Source: Candidatus Poribacteria bacterium (lineage in GTDB: Bacteria; Poribacteria; WGA-4E; WGA-3G). Taken from it: DNA of 64,000 nt. Below the pieces are notes generated by a model. The model was not told the DNA's origin, ran no database searches, and worked only from the letters and a program-made list of their open reading frames with translations. Where the stretch lies: the NCBI GenBank assembly GCA_003635195.1, contig PYIY01000156.1, forward strand, positions 1 through 64,000. Reading direction: 5' to 3'. The translations under genes were made by a program, and so were the position numbers. Below are positions 1 through 10,100 of this stretch, piece after piece. Within the stretch, counting starts at the first letter, position 1. Every line of letters begins with the position of its first letter.

Positions 1-2
1 AT

Positions 3-3000
3 CGTCCGTTCGCTCGCTACTTTACCCTGACACATCTCTATAACGCTGGCGAAAGCCCCGAGGCACTGCGCGCTTATCAGCGGGCACTCTCAAAACTGGT
101 GAACAGTCTCTCTTGGAGGTTTAAGGTGATTAATCCAACCCCGATTGACCCGAGAGAGACAATCTTTTACATCGATCTCCGCCACTACGAGTGGCATGTC
201 GGAAACGAAGCGTGGACACAAATTGAACGGGAATATCCGTATCAGATTGACTTCGATCCAGAGACACAAGCGGGTCTGCACGCAAAACTGACGCATTTGC
301 GGGCAGAAATGGATTGTGAAGTGCCGTTTGTGCATGTGGATTGGTTCCTTGCGAACGCGTCGTTGCCGCCACTTTACCACGATATTCTGGGTCTTCCAGA
401 GACAGATCGGGAGTTAGAGCGACGTTTGGAAGTCAATGTTGCGGGCAATCTCCAGAGTGCGCCGGGGGTGAACGTCTGGCGTGCGGGTTTCAACGATTCG
501 AGGGTGTCAAATAATAACCGCGTCGTGGAGCGTCACACTTCCCGATATGGTGCGTATTGGAAAAGTTACGACTTTGCGGGGAGTTCCGGCGTGCAGGATA
601 TCCTTACGCATCCGTTGACTTTCAAGCATGATGGTGGCGAAGTGGTCTTCAATCTGCCCAACGGTTTGCAGGCGTATTATATCTCTGACGCATCAGGTAA
701 CCGGATAAATGAAGCGCCGATAAGAATCGTTCGGAACTTGGCGGCGAGCGATCCTGTTGTGCGTAATGGTCTTTCGTGCATCGGTTGCCACACCAAAGGG
801 ATGCAGACGTTTACGGATGAGGTGCGTGCGGTTGTTTTGCGGCAACCTGAGACGCCTGCGAAGGCGCAAGCGTTGCGGTTGTACGTGGAACAATCAGAAA
901 TGGACGCGCTTGTGGCGGAGGACACTGAGCGTTACCGGAAGGCACTTGAGGAGACGGGCGGTGTCTTTGGTGGCATTGAGCCGGTGCATCGTTTCTACGA
1001 AGCGTTTCAAGGACCAATAGATGTGGCGCATGCTGCGGCTTCTGTGGGTATGGAAACCGCGCCGTTCCTTGAAAAGATCCGTGAGAATCCGAGTTTACGG
1101 GGTTTAGGGTTATCGGCGTTGGAGAGTGAAGGTGGTAACGTGAAGCGCGATGCGTGGACCTCCAATTTTGATGCTGTGATTGCTGCACTGCATTCACCGG
1201 ACGACACGACAATACAGCCTATTGAGCCGGGAACTGATTACCGGCCGGGTGATTTGGTCTCTATCCCCGATCCAAACCTTCGTGTGGTGATTGAAGATAG
1301 GCTTGGTAAGCCCTCCGGTGCAGTAATTACGGCGGCAGACATGGCAAGATTGGAGCGCATTGAGGCAGACGAGGCAGGGATTAGCAGTTTGATAGGGCTT
1401 GAAGCGGCAACGCAGCTGGAGCGGATAGAATTCCGCCATAACGCAATATCCGACCTATCTCCGATTAGAGGCTTAACCCGGCTCAATAATATTAAACTAC
1501 GAGGGAACAGGATAACCGACGTATCACCGCTTGCAGGCTTAACCAACGTGGATTGGTTAGGGCTTGAGGAGAACGAAATAACAGATTTATCACCACTGAA
1601 AGGATTAATAAAGCTAAACGGCATAGGGATTTCAGGCAACCCCATATCGGATGTATCACCTCTCGGAAGTTTAATCAGTTTAGAGGGTATAGATGCTTGG
1701 CAGACGCCTATCTCAGACTTCTCATCCTTAGCGAAATTGTCGAGACTCCGATGGATAGGATTTGGCGATGACAGGTCGATATCGGCACTTCCATCACTGA
1801 AGGGATTGAAAAGTTTGAGACGGTTGGAAATTAACAACTGCAGTATCTCAGATCTCTCTGGATTAGCGGAATTAACACAGTTGGAATGGTTGCAATTGAT
1901 TAATAACCAGATATCGGATATATCGCCGTTGGCGAATCTAAAAGGTTTGGAGCATCTGAATCTTGATGCTAATGTTATATCGGACGTATCGCCGCTGGCG
2001 AAGTTAACAAAGTTAGAAGTGTTGTATCTTGAGAACAACATCATCTCGGACATATCGCCGCTGGCAGGGTTAACCAACTTGGAGCGACTTGACCTTCGGA
2101 ACAACGCAATATCTGACTTTTCGCCTTTAGATGGGTTGTCCGAGAAAACGATTATTAGGTCGCAAGGCAACCCGAGTGCTGTCCTGCAAGGAGGTCCGAA
2201 GATAGTAGGACCGTGGTTGTGGGTGGTACTTCCGGGAGAAGGTTTTCACAATGGCAAAGATCTGCTTGCACAAGCAAGCGGAGGTAAAGTGACGGAACTC
2301 AGTGTTGCTACTGAAGGGGCAACGGAGGGTGAACCCGTCGGAAATAACGTGTGGACTTCCGACAACATTGATCCCAATAACTCGAACAATACAATAAAAT
2401 TGGTACGTGCGCTTGGCGTTGATGACAGTGTCCGGCAGAGAGTTATGTATGGTTCCATTATCTTGCATTCGCACAAAGAACAGCAGACAACGATGTTTGC
2501 TGGAAGTAATGATCATCACAAGGTTTGGCTTAACGGAAAATTGATCAACGAGAAGTATCACGGGCATAGTGCCGACTACGAAGTATTCTTCCCTGCCACA
2601 TTGAGACAAGGAAAAAATGTTTTGTTAGTTGCAATTTTTGACTATCAAGGCGGATGGGCAGGAGCTGGCTATTTCGGATTTGCACCTGATACTGAATATA
2701 CAGTATTGTCGCCTGGTGCCAGATTTTCCTTGTCCACAACGGCGACACAAGTTAAGGTTGGCGATCGGTTCACTGTCCAACTCAAAACGGAAAATATCTC
2801 CGACTTAGCCGGATGGCAATCTGATATTATATTTGATCCCGCGGTGCTAAAAGTGAACAACGTGAGCGAGGGCAGTTTCCTGAAGCAAGGTGGTGGACGC
2901 ACCCACTTTTTGAAAGGCACAATCGATAATACAATAGGGAGAATCGACGGTATCGGTTCTGCACGGCTCTCCGAGGGTGGCGTTAACGGTGAGGGTACAC

Positions 3001-4199
3001 TCCTGTCGGTTACATTCACAGCGAAAGCCAACGGAGAGAGCCGATTGTCTGTGCGCAAATTTCAAGCCGGTTCCAGCCTTGGTGAGACAATTTCTTCTCG
3101 GCCGCCTGATATTATTATTACTGTCGGAGATCCCTCTGTTTCAGACGTGGGTGATGACATATTCTCTGTTTCCACAGATGAGACACCGATTCACTTCGGC
3201 GATACCTTTACCCTTCGGCTCAGTGCAAATGATGTTACTGATTTAGCGGGATGGCAGACGGATATTTCGTTTGATCCTGCTGTCCTTGAAGCCGTTGAGG
3301 TGAGCGAAGGCGATTTTCTGAATGTGAAAAGTGGAGAGACCTTCTTTTGGCAAGGTGCTATTGATAACGCAGCAGGTAAAATCAAAGGTATCAGCACGGC
3401 AAAGCTTAAGGGTAGTGGTAACGGCACAGGCACGCTGCTATTGGTCACGTTCAAGACAAAGGCTACCGGAGAAACTCGTGTAACATTTAGCAATTTCTTT
3501 GCGGGTGCCAGCAGCGGTGAGACAATCCCGTCAGATGCTCCTGAAATTGTTATCACTGTGGAAGACCGCAAATATCCGGCTTGGGATGTGAATCAGGATG
3601 GTGTGGTAAATATCCAGGATCTAATTCTGGTGGCACAATACTTGGGTTCCGACGCATCCATCAACCGCCAAGCTGACGTGAATGGTGATGGCACTATTAA
3701 CGTCTTGGATCTGATTGCTGTGGCGCAACATTTGGGTGAGTCAACCGCAGGGGTCGCGCCTTCCTATGTTACTATGGATAGCTTGGAATTAGATTCAGCG
3801 ATGATTCAGGCGTGGATCGCGCGGGCAGAGGCTATAAATGACGGTTCGCTTGCTTTCAGGCGAGGTATTGAAAACCTTCAACGGCTTTTAGCCTCGCTGC
3901 TTCCGCAGAAAACAGCGTTGCTGACCAACTATCCAAATCCGTTCAACCCGGAGACGTGGATCCCCTATCATCTTGCTGAGCCTGCGGATGTCACGGTGCG
4001 TATCTATGCTGCGAATGGGACTTTGGTCCGGACGTTGGCGTTGGGGCATCAGGCTGCTGGCATCTATGAGAGTCGCGCCCGTGCGGCGTATTGGGACGGC
4101 AAGAATGAGATGGGTGAACCTGTGGCAAGTGGTGTCTATTTCTATACGCTCACTGCGGGGGATTTCATGACAACCCGCAAAATGTTAATAAGGAAATAA
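3..4199 (+). CDS. Secreted LRR / cohesin / dockerin protein with CXXCH haem motif (5' end outside window)
   Basis: The frame is open to the left edge, so the true start is missing; residues here are counted from the in-frame GTG at 99. Seen: a CIGCH c-type haem motif (227-231) in an N-terminal region of unknown fold; SDS22/internalin-like leucine-rich repeats (about 430-690) with the recurring pattern ISDxSPLxxLTxLExLxLxxN; two cohesin-like beta domains (about 875-1008 and 1023-1153); a dockerin type I domain with two DxNxDGxxNxxD calcium loops (about 1159-1215); and a C-terminal FlgD-Ig/sorting-type domain starting NYPNPFNPET (about 1273-1366). Known of these families: cohesin and dockerin mediate extracellular assembly, and the C-terminal domain type is common on exported proteins. 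Inference: an extracellular or surface-anchored protein for binding or assembly, possibly haem-bearing. Having cohesin and dockerin on one chain is odd. Confidence 0.85.
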   Translation, partial: RPFARYFTLTHLYNAGESPEALRAYQRALSKLVNSLSWRFKVINPTPIDPRETIFYIDLRHYEWHVGNEAWTQIEREYPYQIDFDPETQAGLHAKLTHLRAEMDCEVPFVHVDWFLANASLPPLYHDILGLPETDRELERRLEVNVAGNLQSAPGVNVWRAGFNDSRVSNNNRVVERHTSRYGAYWKSYDFAGSSGVQDILTHPLTFKHDGGEVVFNLPNGLQAYYISDASGNRINEAPIRIVRNLAASDPVVRNGLSCIGCHTKGMQTFTDEVRAVVLRQPETPAKAQALRLYVEQSEMDALVAEDTERYRKALEETGGVFGGIEPVHRFYEAFQGPIDVAHAAASVGMETAPFLEKIRENPSLRGLGLSALESEGGNVKRDAWTSNFDAVIAALHSPDDTTIQPIEPGTDYRPGDLVSIPDPNLRVVIEDRLGKPSGAVITAADMARLERIEADEAGISSLIGLEAATQLERIEFRHNAISDLSPIRGLTRLNNIKLRGNRITDVSPLAGLTNVDWLGLEENEITDLSPLKGLIKLNGIGISGNPISDVSPLGSLISLEGIDAWQTPISDFSSLAKLSRLRWIGFGDDRSISALPSLKGLKSLRRLEINNCSISDLSGLAELTQLEWLQLINNQISDISPLANLKGLEHLNLDANVISDVSPLAKLTKLEVLYLENNIISDISPLAGLTNLERLDLRNNAISDFSPLDGLSEKTIIRSQGNPSAVLQGGPKIVGPWLWVVLPGEGFHNGKDLLAQASGGKVTELSVATEGATEGEPVGNNVWTSDNIDPNNSNNTIKLVRALGVDDSVRQRVMYGSIILHSHKEQQTTMFAGSNDHHKVWLNGKLINEKYHGHSADYEVFFPATLRQGKNVLLVAIFDYQGGWAGAGYFGFAPDTEYTVLSPGARFSLSTTATQVKVGDRFTVQLKTENISDLAGWQSDIIFDPAVLKVNNVSEGSFLKQGGGRTHFLKGTIDNTIGRIDGIGSARLSEGGVNGEGTLLSVTFTAKANGESRLSVRKFQAGSSLGETISSRPPDIIITVGDPSVSDVGDDIFSVSTDETPIHFGDTFTLRLSANDVTDLAGWQTDISFDPAVLEAVEVSEGDFLNVKSGETFFWQGAIDNAAGKIKGISTAKLKGSGNGTGTLLLVTFKTKATGETRVTFSNFFAGASSGETIPSDAPEIVITVEDRKYPAWDVNQDGVVNIQDLILVAQYLGSDASINRQADVNGDGTINVLDLIAVAQHLGESTAGVAPSYVTMDSLELDSAMIQAWIARAEAINDGSLAFRRGIENLQRLLASLLPQKTALLTNYPNPFNPETWIPYHLAEPADVTVRIYAANGTLVRTLALGHQAAGIYESRARAAYWDGKNEMGEPVASGVYFYTLTAGDFMTTRKMLIRK

Positions 4200-4297
4200 A
4201 TCCTGAAAACCGACCCTTTGTGAAAAGCAGCGGACCTCTTAGGCGGCTCTAAAACCTGCGAAATATGATAAATCCGCGCTTTAGCCGACAAGTGTTC

Positions 4298-4678
4298 TCA
4301 CACCGCGGGGTCTTCTGACACTGGTTGCGGCATCATGGGATACTTGCCTTCGGCGATCAGTTTTTGTCGAGCTGCTTCTAAGCGTTCTTCCCAATTAATC
4401 AGTGTAGGGGTTCTGCCATACGCTTCTATCAGTTTTCCAGCTTCTGCATCCATAAGCCTCTCACGTTCAAGGTAGACCTCTACTTCCGACTTGTTGGTAA
4501 GGTAATAGAGGATAGTAGCGTAGATTTTCTCCATGGACAAAGTCGGGAAGCGGCGGTGGAGTTCCTCAACTCCCTTCCCTTCTCGATACTTATTTAACAC
4601 GTGTTGAATAGCGATGCGATGCCCTTTGATGCGTATGTCAATTTCGCTATTGAAGTCGAAGTAGTCTCGTAGTTCCAT
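4298..4678 (-). CDS. DUF433-like antitoxin, second copy
   Basis: A 126-residue protein related to the DUF433 family of winged-helix antitoxin-like proteins. The N-terminal half (IRIKGHRIAIQHVL...GKGVEELHRRFPTLSMEKIYATILYYLTNKSEVEVYL) matches the protein encoded at 5035-5403 nearly position by position; the C-terminal tails differ. GAGG lies 6 nt before the ATG. It is the third gene of a minus-strand cluster, 15 nt after a DUF5615 PIN-like gene. Known: DUF433 proteins usually precede one DUF5615 toxin. Inference: a duplicated antitoxin or a second partner of the same toxin. Confidence 0.75.
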   Translation of the reverse strand: MELRDYFDFNSEIDIRIKGHRIAIQHVLNKYREGKGVEELHRRFPTLSMEKIYATILYYLTNKSEVEVYLERERLMDAEAGKLIEAYGRTPTLINWEERLEAARQKLIAEGKYPMMPQPVSEDPAV

Positions 4679-4693
4679 TCTTTACCTCTGTTC

Positions 4694-5038
4694 TTACGGT
4701 AGGTATTGTATAACATCTTGATATTGCTCAGGTGTAAAAGTGTTCCAAACCCTACGCAATTCCTTGATGTCAGTACCAATTGAGGTCCGCTGTAGGAAAC
4801 AAAGAATTCCAGGGACATGCCTGCCAGCTTGCAAATGCTCAGTAAGGTGCCTTGGCATAGTCGTCCGATTGTTGGTAACCAGGATGTAGTTGTTGCGTTC
4901 AACCCACATCAGAATGTCTGGATCAGGCGTTCCTAAAGGTGGTACGCCCGCGTCTCCAATGAGTCGAACGCGCATTTCACGGAGTTGTTCCTGAATCGCG
5001 CGGCTGAGGTGTTCATCAAGGAGGAATTGTGGCCTCAT
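4694..5038 (-). CDS. DUF5615 PIN-like nuclease toxin
   Basis: A 114-residue protein of the DUF5615/Mut7-C PIN-like type. Visible features are the opening FLLDEHLSRAI (acidic D and E after a beta strand), GTPDPDILMWVERNNYILVTNNRTTMP (the D-I-L...V-T-N-N core), and the C-terminal ILCFLQRTSIG. The ATG overlaps the stop of the upstream DUF433 gene in an ATGA junction at 5035-5038, which suggests translational coupling. Known: family members act as predicted ribonuclease toxins neutralised by DUF433 partners. Here the toxin lies between two DUF433 genes. Confidence 0.78.
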   Translation of the reverse strand: MRPQFLLDEHLSRAIQEQLREMRVRLIGDAGVPPLGTPDPDILMWVERNNYILVTNNRTTMPRHLTEHLQAGRHVPGILCFLQRTSIGTDIKELRRVWNTFTPEQYQDVIQYLP

Positions 5039-5403
5039 GCAGGTTCATCCCAAAGCGGGTTGAACTTTCCCGAAGCAATCTGTTTTGCCTGCTCTTTTCG
5101 GAGGTGTTCTCGCTCTTCAACGAATAGAAGCGTCGCCCCCTGGGTTCGCTGCCATTCCTTTTCTGATTTTCTTTTTTCTTCCCTCACCCGTGCTAAGTAA
5201 GCCTCCACCTCGGTTTTGTTCGCCTCATAGTAGAGGAGCGTAGCGTAGATTTTCTCTAAGGGCAGTCTTGGGAAACAGCACAAGATTTCTTCGGGTTCTT
5301 TGCCTTGTAAGCGTTCTTCTAACACCTCGTCAATATAGATGCGGTGCCCCTTGATGCGGATACTGATTTCATCAATAAACTCAAAATAGTCTTGCACATC
5401 CAT
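5035..5403 (-). CDS. DUF433-like antitoxin, first gene of TA cluster
   Basis: A 122-residue DUF433-family protein (IRIKGHRIYIDEVLEERLQGKEPEEILCCFPRLPLEKIYATLLYYEANKTEVEAYL). This core is a DNA-binding-type helical domain; the C-terminal 45 residues are charged and probably form the toxin-binding tail. The ribosome site AAGGAG is 7 nt before the ATG, and a sigma-70-type promoter lies about 45 nt upstream. Its stop overlaps the next gene's start (ATGA). Inference: autoregulating antitoxin. Family assignment is by motif recognition only. Confidence 0.78.
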   Translation of the reverse strand: MDVQDYFEFIDEISIRIKGHRIYIDEVLEERLQGKEPEEILCCFPRLPLEKIYATLLYYEANKTEVEAYLARVREEKRKSEKEWQRTQGATLLFVEEREHLRKEQAKQIASGKFNPLWDEPA

Positions 5404-5444
5404 CGTCTATCTCCTTAACTTCATTTGGATGCTCCTTTTATGTC

Positions 5445-5474
5445 AGTATACACTATCCAAACCTTCAAATGCAA
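5445..5474 (-). promoter_or_regulatory. Sigma-70-type promoter of the DUF433/DUF5615 cluster
   Basis: On the minus strand TTGCAT (5469-5474) is followed by an 18-nt spacer and TATACT (5445-5450). The predicted start site is about 35 nt before the first ATG at 5403. No clear operator palindrome was found. Confidence 0.55.
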
Positions 5475-5534
5475 GAATTTTTGATATTATCCTCGTAAGC
5501 ATCCATCTATAGTAGCACTACAGAGAAAAATTGC

Positions 5535-6242
5535 CTATTGTGGGCACCACGCCATCACTGTTCCGAAACTCGCAAATATACTGTTCTCACCGCTTGTTAG
5601 GATACGCGACCCTTGGACGACGACTCTTGCATCGCGACTCGTGATTTTATAACTGACCGGCGCATCTTTAGCAATCAACGGTTCACCGTTGTCGTCCTTG
5701 AGTTTATCGAGCCGGTAATGCACTGAACGGTGGGCAGGCACGTCAAATTCACAAGAGACGTTCTGCATCGCGGGATCCTCGTAAAGCACCTCCAAAACAC
5801 AACGGGTATCTATATCGGCTGTGTTGGAAATACAGATGGATTCATGCGAGAAATAACCGCCGCCGTGCTGTTCCCATTCCTGTTCCGCTGGTGTTAACGC
5901 TGCCATGTAACCGTCCGGGATAACCCAGACATAAGCCCCATCGCCATCTGAGGTATAGGCTTTAAGAGCATCCGTGATTGCCTCTGGATTGTCATCCACT
6001 TTATCCAGTGAAATGACAAGAAATCGGGAGTATGCTCTTATTCCGTTTACTGATATAGTGTGTTTTAACTCGCCTCTCACGTTCATGCATAATGTGTTAT
6101 CTCCTAACATCACGAGACGACTGATGCCTTGTGATGCGAGCCAATCGTCAAATGCGTCATTCAGGAGTGTTGTTAAGGTTTCGAGCGAAATGCCTGCCTG
6201 TTTATAATCTTCAATCGTTGTGAGTACTTGTCCAAAATTCAT
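5535..6242 (-). CDS. Sensory-rhodopsin-transducer (ASRT)-like protein with extra N-terminal domain
   Basis: The C-terminal 130 residues carry the hallmarks of the Anabaena sensory rhodopsin transducer family: WVIPDGY (106-112), SHESICISNTAD (132-143), VPAHRSVHYRLDKL (168-181) and a final VVVQGSRILTSGENSIFASFG. Known: ASRT is a soluble tetrameric beta-sandwich protein; homologues without rhodopsins are thought to bind small ligands. The first 100 residues have no recognised family. The ATG at 6242 is preferred over an ATG 24 nt upstream because GAGGAAATT sits directly in front of it and the longer form overlaps the upstream gene. It is the last gene of a three-gene minus-strand operon. No rhodopsin gene is present in the window. 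Confidence 0.72.
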   Translation of the reverse strand: MNFGQVLTTIEDYKQAGISLETLTTLLNDAFDDWLASQGISRLVMLGDNTLCMNVRGELKHTISVNGIRAYSRFLVISLDKVDDNPEAITDALKAYTSDGDGAYVWVIPDGYMAALTPAEQEWEQHGGGYFSHESICISNTADIDTRCVLEVLYEDPAMQNVSCEFDVPAHRSVHYRLDKLKDDNGEPLIAKDAPVSYKITSRDARVVVQGSRILTSGENSIFASFGTVMAWCPQ

Positions 6243-6253
6243 AATTTCCTCTG

Positions 6254-6634
6254 CTAAACCATCCATCGTTCGCCGATACCGAGCAGTGTCATTAACACCT
6301 GCAGAAGTACACTCTCGGCATCGGTGCCAACGAACTGTCGATGTGTATCAATATAGGTGCCGTAATCGGCAGCCCACTCCCGAAAATAGGTTTGATATTC
6401 CCAACCGTCTGCGGTATGCTGAAAAACTGACCGATCCGGGTAGGGGAGTTTCTGCTTTAGGAGTTGCTGTAGTTGTTCAGATGTCGGTATCCATATATCT
6501 GCGGTGTCTGCTGTTGCCGGACGGAGTGCTTGGATTTCAGGATGCCGACATCTTTCTAAATATGCTTGCGGATATTTCTGTTTCTCGGATGGATCCATAA
6601 GTTTGGATTGCGGACTTAATATCTCGTTTTTCAA
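6254..6634 (-). CDS. Hypothetical protein between ASRT-like and membrane protein genes
   Basis: A soluble-looking 126-residue protein rich in Gln, Trp and Tyr, with no signal peptide, membrane segment or motif I recognise. The frame begins at TTG 6634; an ATG at 6598 (MDPSEKQKYPQAYLERC) is an alternative start, and neither has a good ribosome site. It lies 19 nt after the membrane protein gene and 11 nt before the ASRT-like gene, so it is probably co-transcribed with both. No function can be inferred. Confidence 0.55.
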   Translation of the reverse strand: MKNEILSPQSKLMDPSEKQKYPQAYLERCRHPEIQALRPATADTADIWIPTSEQLQQLLKQKLPYPDRSVFQHTADGWEYQTYFREWAADYGTYIDTHRQFVGTDAESVLLQVLMTLLGIGERWMV

Positions 6635-6653
6635 GTCAACAGTGCTATGCCTG

Positions 6654-6971
6654 TCATGTTGACCCTTCTTCAGTTTGTGTTGTTTCTGTGGAAGCCATGG
6701 GGATATCTGGATTGAGGCGCGAGTGGTGCATTGCCCAGTAGATCGCCGCCGTAATTACACCGCCAACGAGGGTCGCTATACCCCATATCGCGGGACCTGC
6801 GATAATCAAAGTTCGGACGCGATCTAACCGAGTTGCGTCTCGGTAGACTGCTATAGCAAAGACAATATGCACCAAAATTATCAAAACTGCGCTCACAATG
6901 CCCCAGAGCACAGTCACTGAACTCAATGCTCCCAAAAAACCGGAATCCAGGTCCATAATGTTAAGATTCAT
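6654..6971 (-). CDS. Small two-helix membrane protein
   Basis: A 105-residue protein with two clear transmembrane segments (about 20-42, VTVLWGIVSAVLIILVHIVFAIAVY; and about 56-79, LIIAGPAIWGIATLVGGVITAAIYW) joined by a basic loop YRDATRLDRVRT, and a polar Thr/Glu-rich tail. GGAGG lies 8 nt before the ATG and a consensus promoter lies just upstream. It opens the operon that ends with the ASRT-like gene. Function unknown. Confidence 0.65.
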   Translation of the reverse strand: MNLNIMDLDSGFLGALSSVTVLWGIVSAVLIILVHIVFAIAVYRDATRLDRVRTLIIAGPAIWGIATLVGGVITAAIYWAMHHSRLNPDIPMASTETTQTEEGST

Positions 6972-6998
6972 TAAATTCCTCCGTGTGGATTTGAAGGT

Positions 6999-7027
6999 AT
7001 TATACGGTGTGAATCCTTAATTGTCAA
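6999..7027 (-). promoter_or_regulatory. Consensus sigma-70 promoter, minus strand
   Basis: On the minus strand TTGACA (7022-7027), 17-nt spacer, TATAAT (6999-7004): a full match to the housekeeping consensus. It fires toward the membrane protein/ASRT operon and is divergent from the promoter at 7061-7089. Confidence 0.75.
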
Positions 7028-7060
7028 CATTTCTTCGCATGTCGGAGAATAATAAAAAAT

Positions 7061-7089
7061 TTGATATTTTGGGTTAAATATGTTATCAT
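7061..7089 (+). promoter_or_regulatory. Sigma-70 promoter of the restriction-methylation gene
   Basis: TTGATA (7061-7066), 17-nt spacer, TATCAT (7084-7089), followed by a leader of about 40 nt to the ATG at 7137. It is back to back with the minus-strand promoter at 6999-7027; the -35 boxes are 33 nt apart, so occupancy of one could affect the other. Confidence 0.6.
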
Positions 7090-7136
7090 ATATATTGTAG
7101 TAACGACTTTTGAAGATGCCGATTCGGAAAAGATAG

Positions 7137-10100
7137 ATGCCAGATTTCAATATCAAACCGACACACAAGCCCATCAAAAACTACTATACCGAACTCGAAA
7201 GATACGCGCAACTCGGTGAAGAAAACGAAGGCACCGTCCGCGCAGCGTTCCAAAACCTACTCCAACACTACTGCGGACAATCCGATCTCACACTCCTCTG
7301 TGAGAAAAGCCGATACACCCCAGAAAAACGACGCATAACACCCGACGGTGAAGTCGTTGATGCGTTCGGTTTACCACACGGCTACTGGGAAGCAAAAGAT
7401 ACACAGGACGATCTACACGTTGAGGCAGATAAAAAATTCGCCGCGGGTTACCCCTCGAAAAATATTGTCCTTCAATCTCCGACCCACGCGCTCCTCTATC
7501 AGCACGGACAACTGCAGCTTGATCTTGACATCACCGAGCCGAGGAATCTCGTCCACGTCTTGCAGACCTTCTTCGCCTATCAGGAAGAAAATATCTCGGC
7601 GTGGTATACCGCGGTCGCTGAATTCAAAGAGATGGTGCCGGAGCTCGGTGAGAGATTGGCGGCACTCATCGAAACGGAACGCCGAAACAATCCACACTTT
7701 CAAGACGCTTTCACTAATTTTCATCAGCAGTGTCAGACCTCCATCAATCCAAATCTCTCTATCGCCGCCGTTGAGAAGATGCTCATCCAGCACCTCCTAA
7801 CGGAGCGCATCTTCCGCACCGTCTTTGATAATCCGGACTTTACTCGCCGAAATATTATCGCTCGCGAAATTGAAACTGTCATTGATGTACTCACCGAGCG
7901 AACATTGAATCGTTCTGAATTTCTCCGTCCCTTGGAGCCGTTCTATGCCGCGATTGAGGATACCGCCAGCACGATTACCGACTTTTCCCAAAAACAGGCG
8001 TTCCTCAATACCGTCTATGAGCAGTTCTTTCAAGGCTTTTCTGTCAAGGTCGCCGACACGCACGGCATCGTCTACACACCACAGCCGATTGTCAATTTCA
8101 TGGTCAAAAGTGTCGAACATATCTTAGAGACCGAGTTTGATCGTTCACTTTCGGATAGTGGTGTACATATCATCGATCCGTTCGTCGGTACGGGTAACTT
8201 CATCGTCCGTATCATGCAAGCACTTGACCCGATTTCACTGGAGCGGAAATACACCGCCGACCCACCGGAACTCCAATGTAACGAGGTGATGCTCCTGCCC
8301 TACTATATCGCCAGCATGAACATCGAGCAAGAATTCTACACCGCAACGCACCGGTATCTACCCTACGAAGGCATCTGTCTTGTGGACACGTTTGAGATGA
8401 TAGAGGACCAACAGATGCAGCTCCTCACGCCTGCGAACACGGCACGCGTCGAAAAGCAGAAAGAGACCGATATGTTCGTCGTCATCGGCAACCCCCCTTA
8501 CAATATGGGTCAGGTCAACGAGAACGACAACAACAAAAACCGTAAGTATAAAACAATGGATGAACGGATTGCAGACACATACGTAAAAGATTCCAAAGCG
8601 ACGCTCAGAAATAAACTTTCAGATCCGTATGTCAAGGCGATTCGGTGGGCATCTGATAGAGTGGGTGAGGATGGCATTGTGACTTTTGTGACGAATAACG
8701 GCTTCCTCGACGGTGTAGCGTTCGATGGAATGCGAAAACGTCTTGCAGAAGAATTTGACGCTATTTACATTTTGGATTTGAGCGGTAATGTCCGTAAGAA
8801 TCCGAAACTGTCAGGGACGACACACAATGTGTTTGGAATTCAAGTGGGGGTGAGTATTAATTTTTTCATCAAAAAAGCTGACAACACAGATTCGCAAACA
8901 CAAATTTTCTACGCTTGTGTTGATGAATTCTGGCGGAAGGAAAATAAGTATGACCACCTCAATTCAAAACAGCATTACCAGAATATTGAATGGGAGCAAA
9001 TAACACCTGACAAACGGAATACGTGGCTCACCAAAGGTCTCCATGCTGAATTTGACACCTTTATTCCGATGGGAAACAAGGAGATGAGAGCAGCTAAAGG
9101 TGCAGCGACGGGTGTAATTTTTAAGACGTACAGTCTTGGTGTCAGTACGAACCGTGATGCATGGGTTTACAATTTCGATCGAAACGTACTCACTGAAAAC
9201 ATAAGTAAAATGATCCAAACTTATAACGCTGAAGTTGCGCGATGGGGACAAAGAACGGACCGAGATGCTAATCTTGATGATTTTGTGGTGTCTGATGACG
9301 AAAAAATCAAGTGGAGTCGTAACTTAAAGCGCGAATTGAAACGAAACAAAATTGCTGAATATGCTGAACACAAGGTAAGAGATTCACTCTACCGTCCTTT
9401 CACTAAATCTAATCTGTTTTTTGATTCCATTATGAATGACGAAGTTTCGCGCTTTCCTTCTATCTTTCCTACTTCTGGGACTGAAAAAGAGAATCGGATG
9501 ATTTGTGTCAATGGAATCGGAAGTAATAAATCTTTTCAAACTTTGATGATAGAAAGGATTTCTTCTCTTGATATACTCGAAAAGACCCAATGCTTTCCGT
9601 TCTACATCTACGACGAGGACGGCACAAACCGCCGTGAAAACATCACCGATTGGGCATTGGCAGAATTTCGATCCCATTACAACGATAACACCATCACTAA
9701 ATGGGACATTTTCCACTACACCTACGGACTCCTACATCATCCTGAATATCGCGAAACATACGAAGTCAACCTCAAACGCGACCTGCCACACATCCCTTTC
9801 GCCAAAGATTTCCGAGGATTCGCAGACGCAGGCGAGCGGTTAGCAGATCTCCACGTCACCTACGAATCCCAACCCGAATACGATAAGCTGAAATTCATCC
9901 AAACCCCAGATATCCCACTCAATTGGCGTGTTGAGAAGATGAAGTTGTCTAAAGACAAAACCTCGCTTGCCTACAACGATTTCCTGACGTTATCGGGCAT
10001 CCCATCAAAAGTGTTTGACTATCGACTCGGTACCCGTTCCGCATTGGAATGGGTAATAGACCAATATCGCGTCAAAACAGACAAACGGAGCGGCATCGTC

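Noticed and set aside
811..2609. Several minus-strand frames of 130-310 codons under the LRR gene
   Set aside because: The plus-strand frame carries clear domains throughout; the minus frames are mirror images of the repeat.
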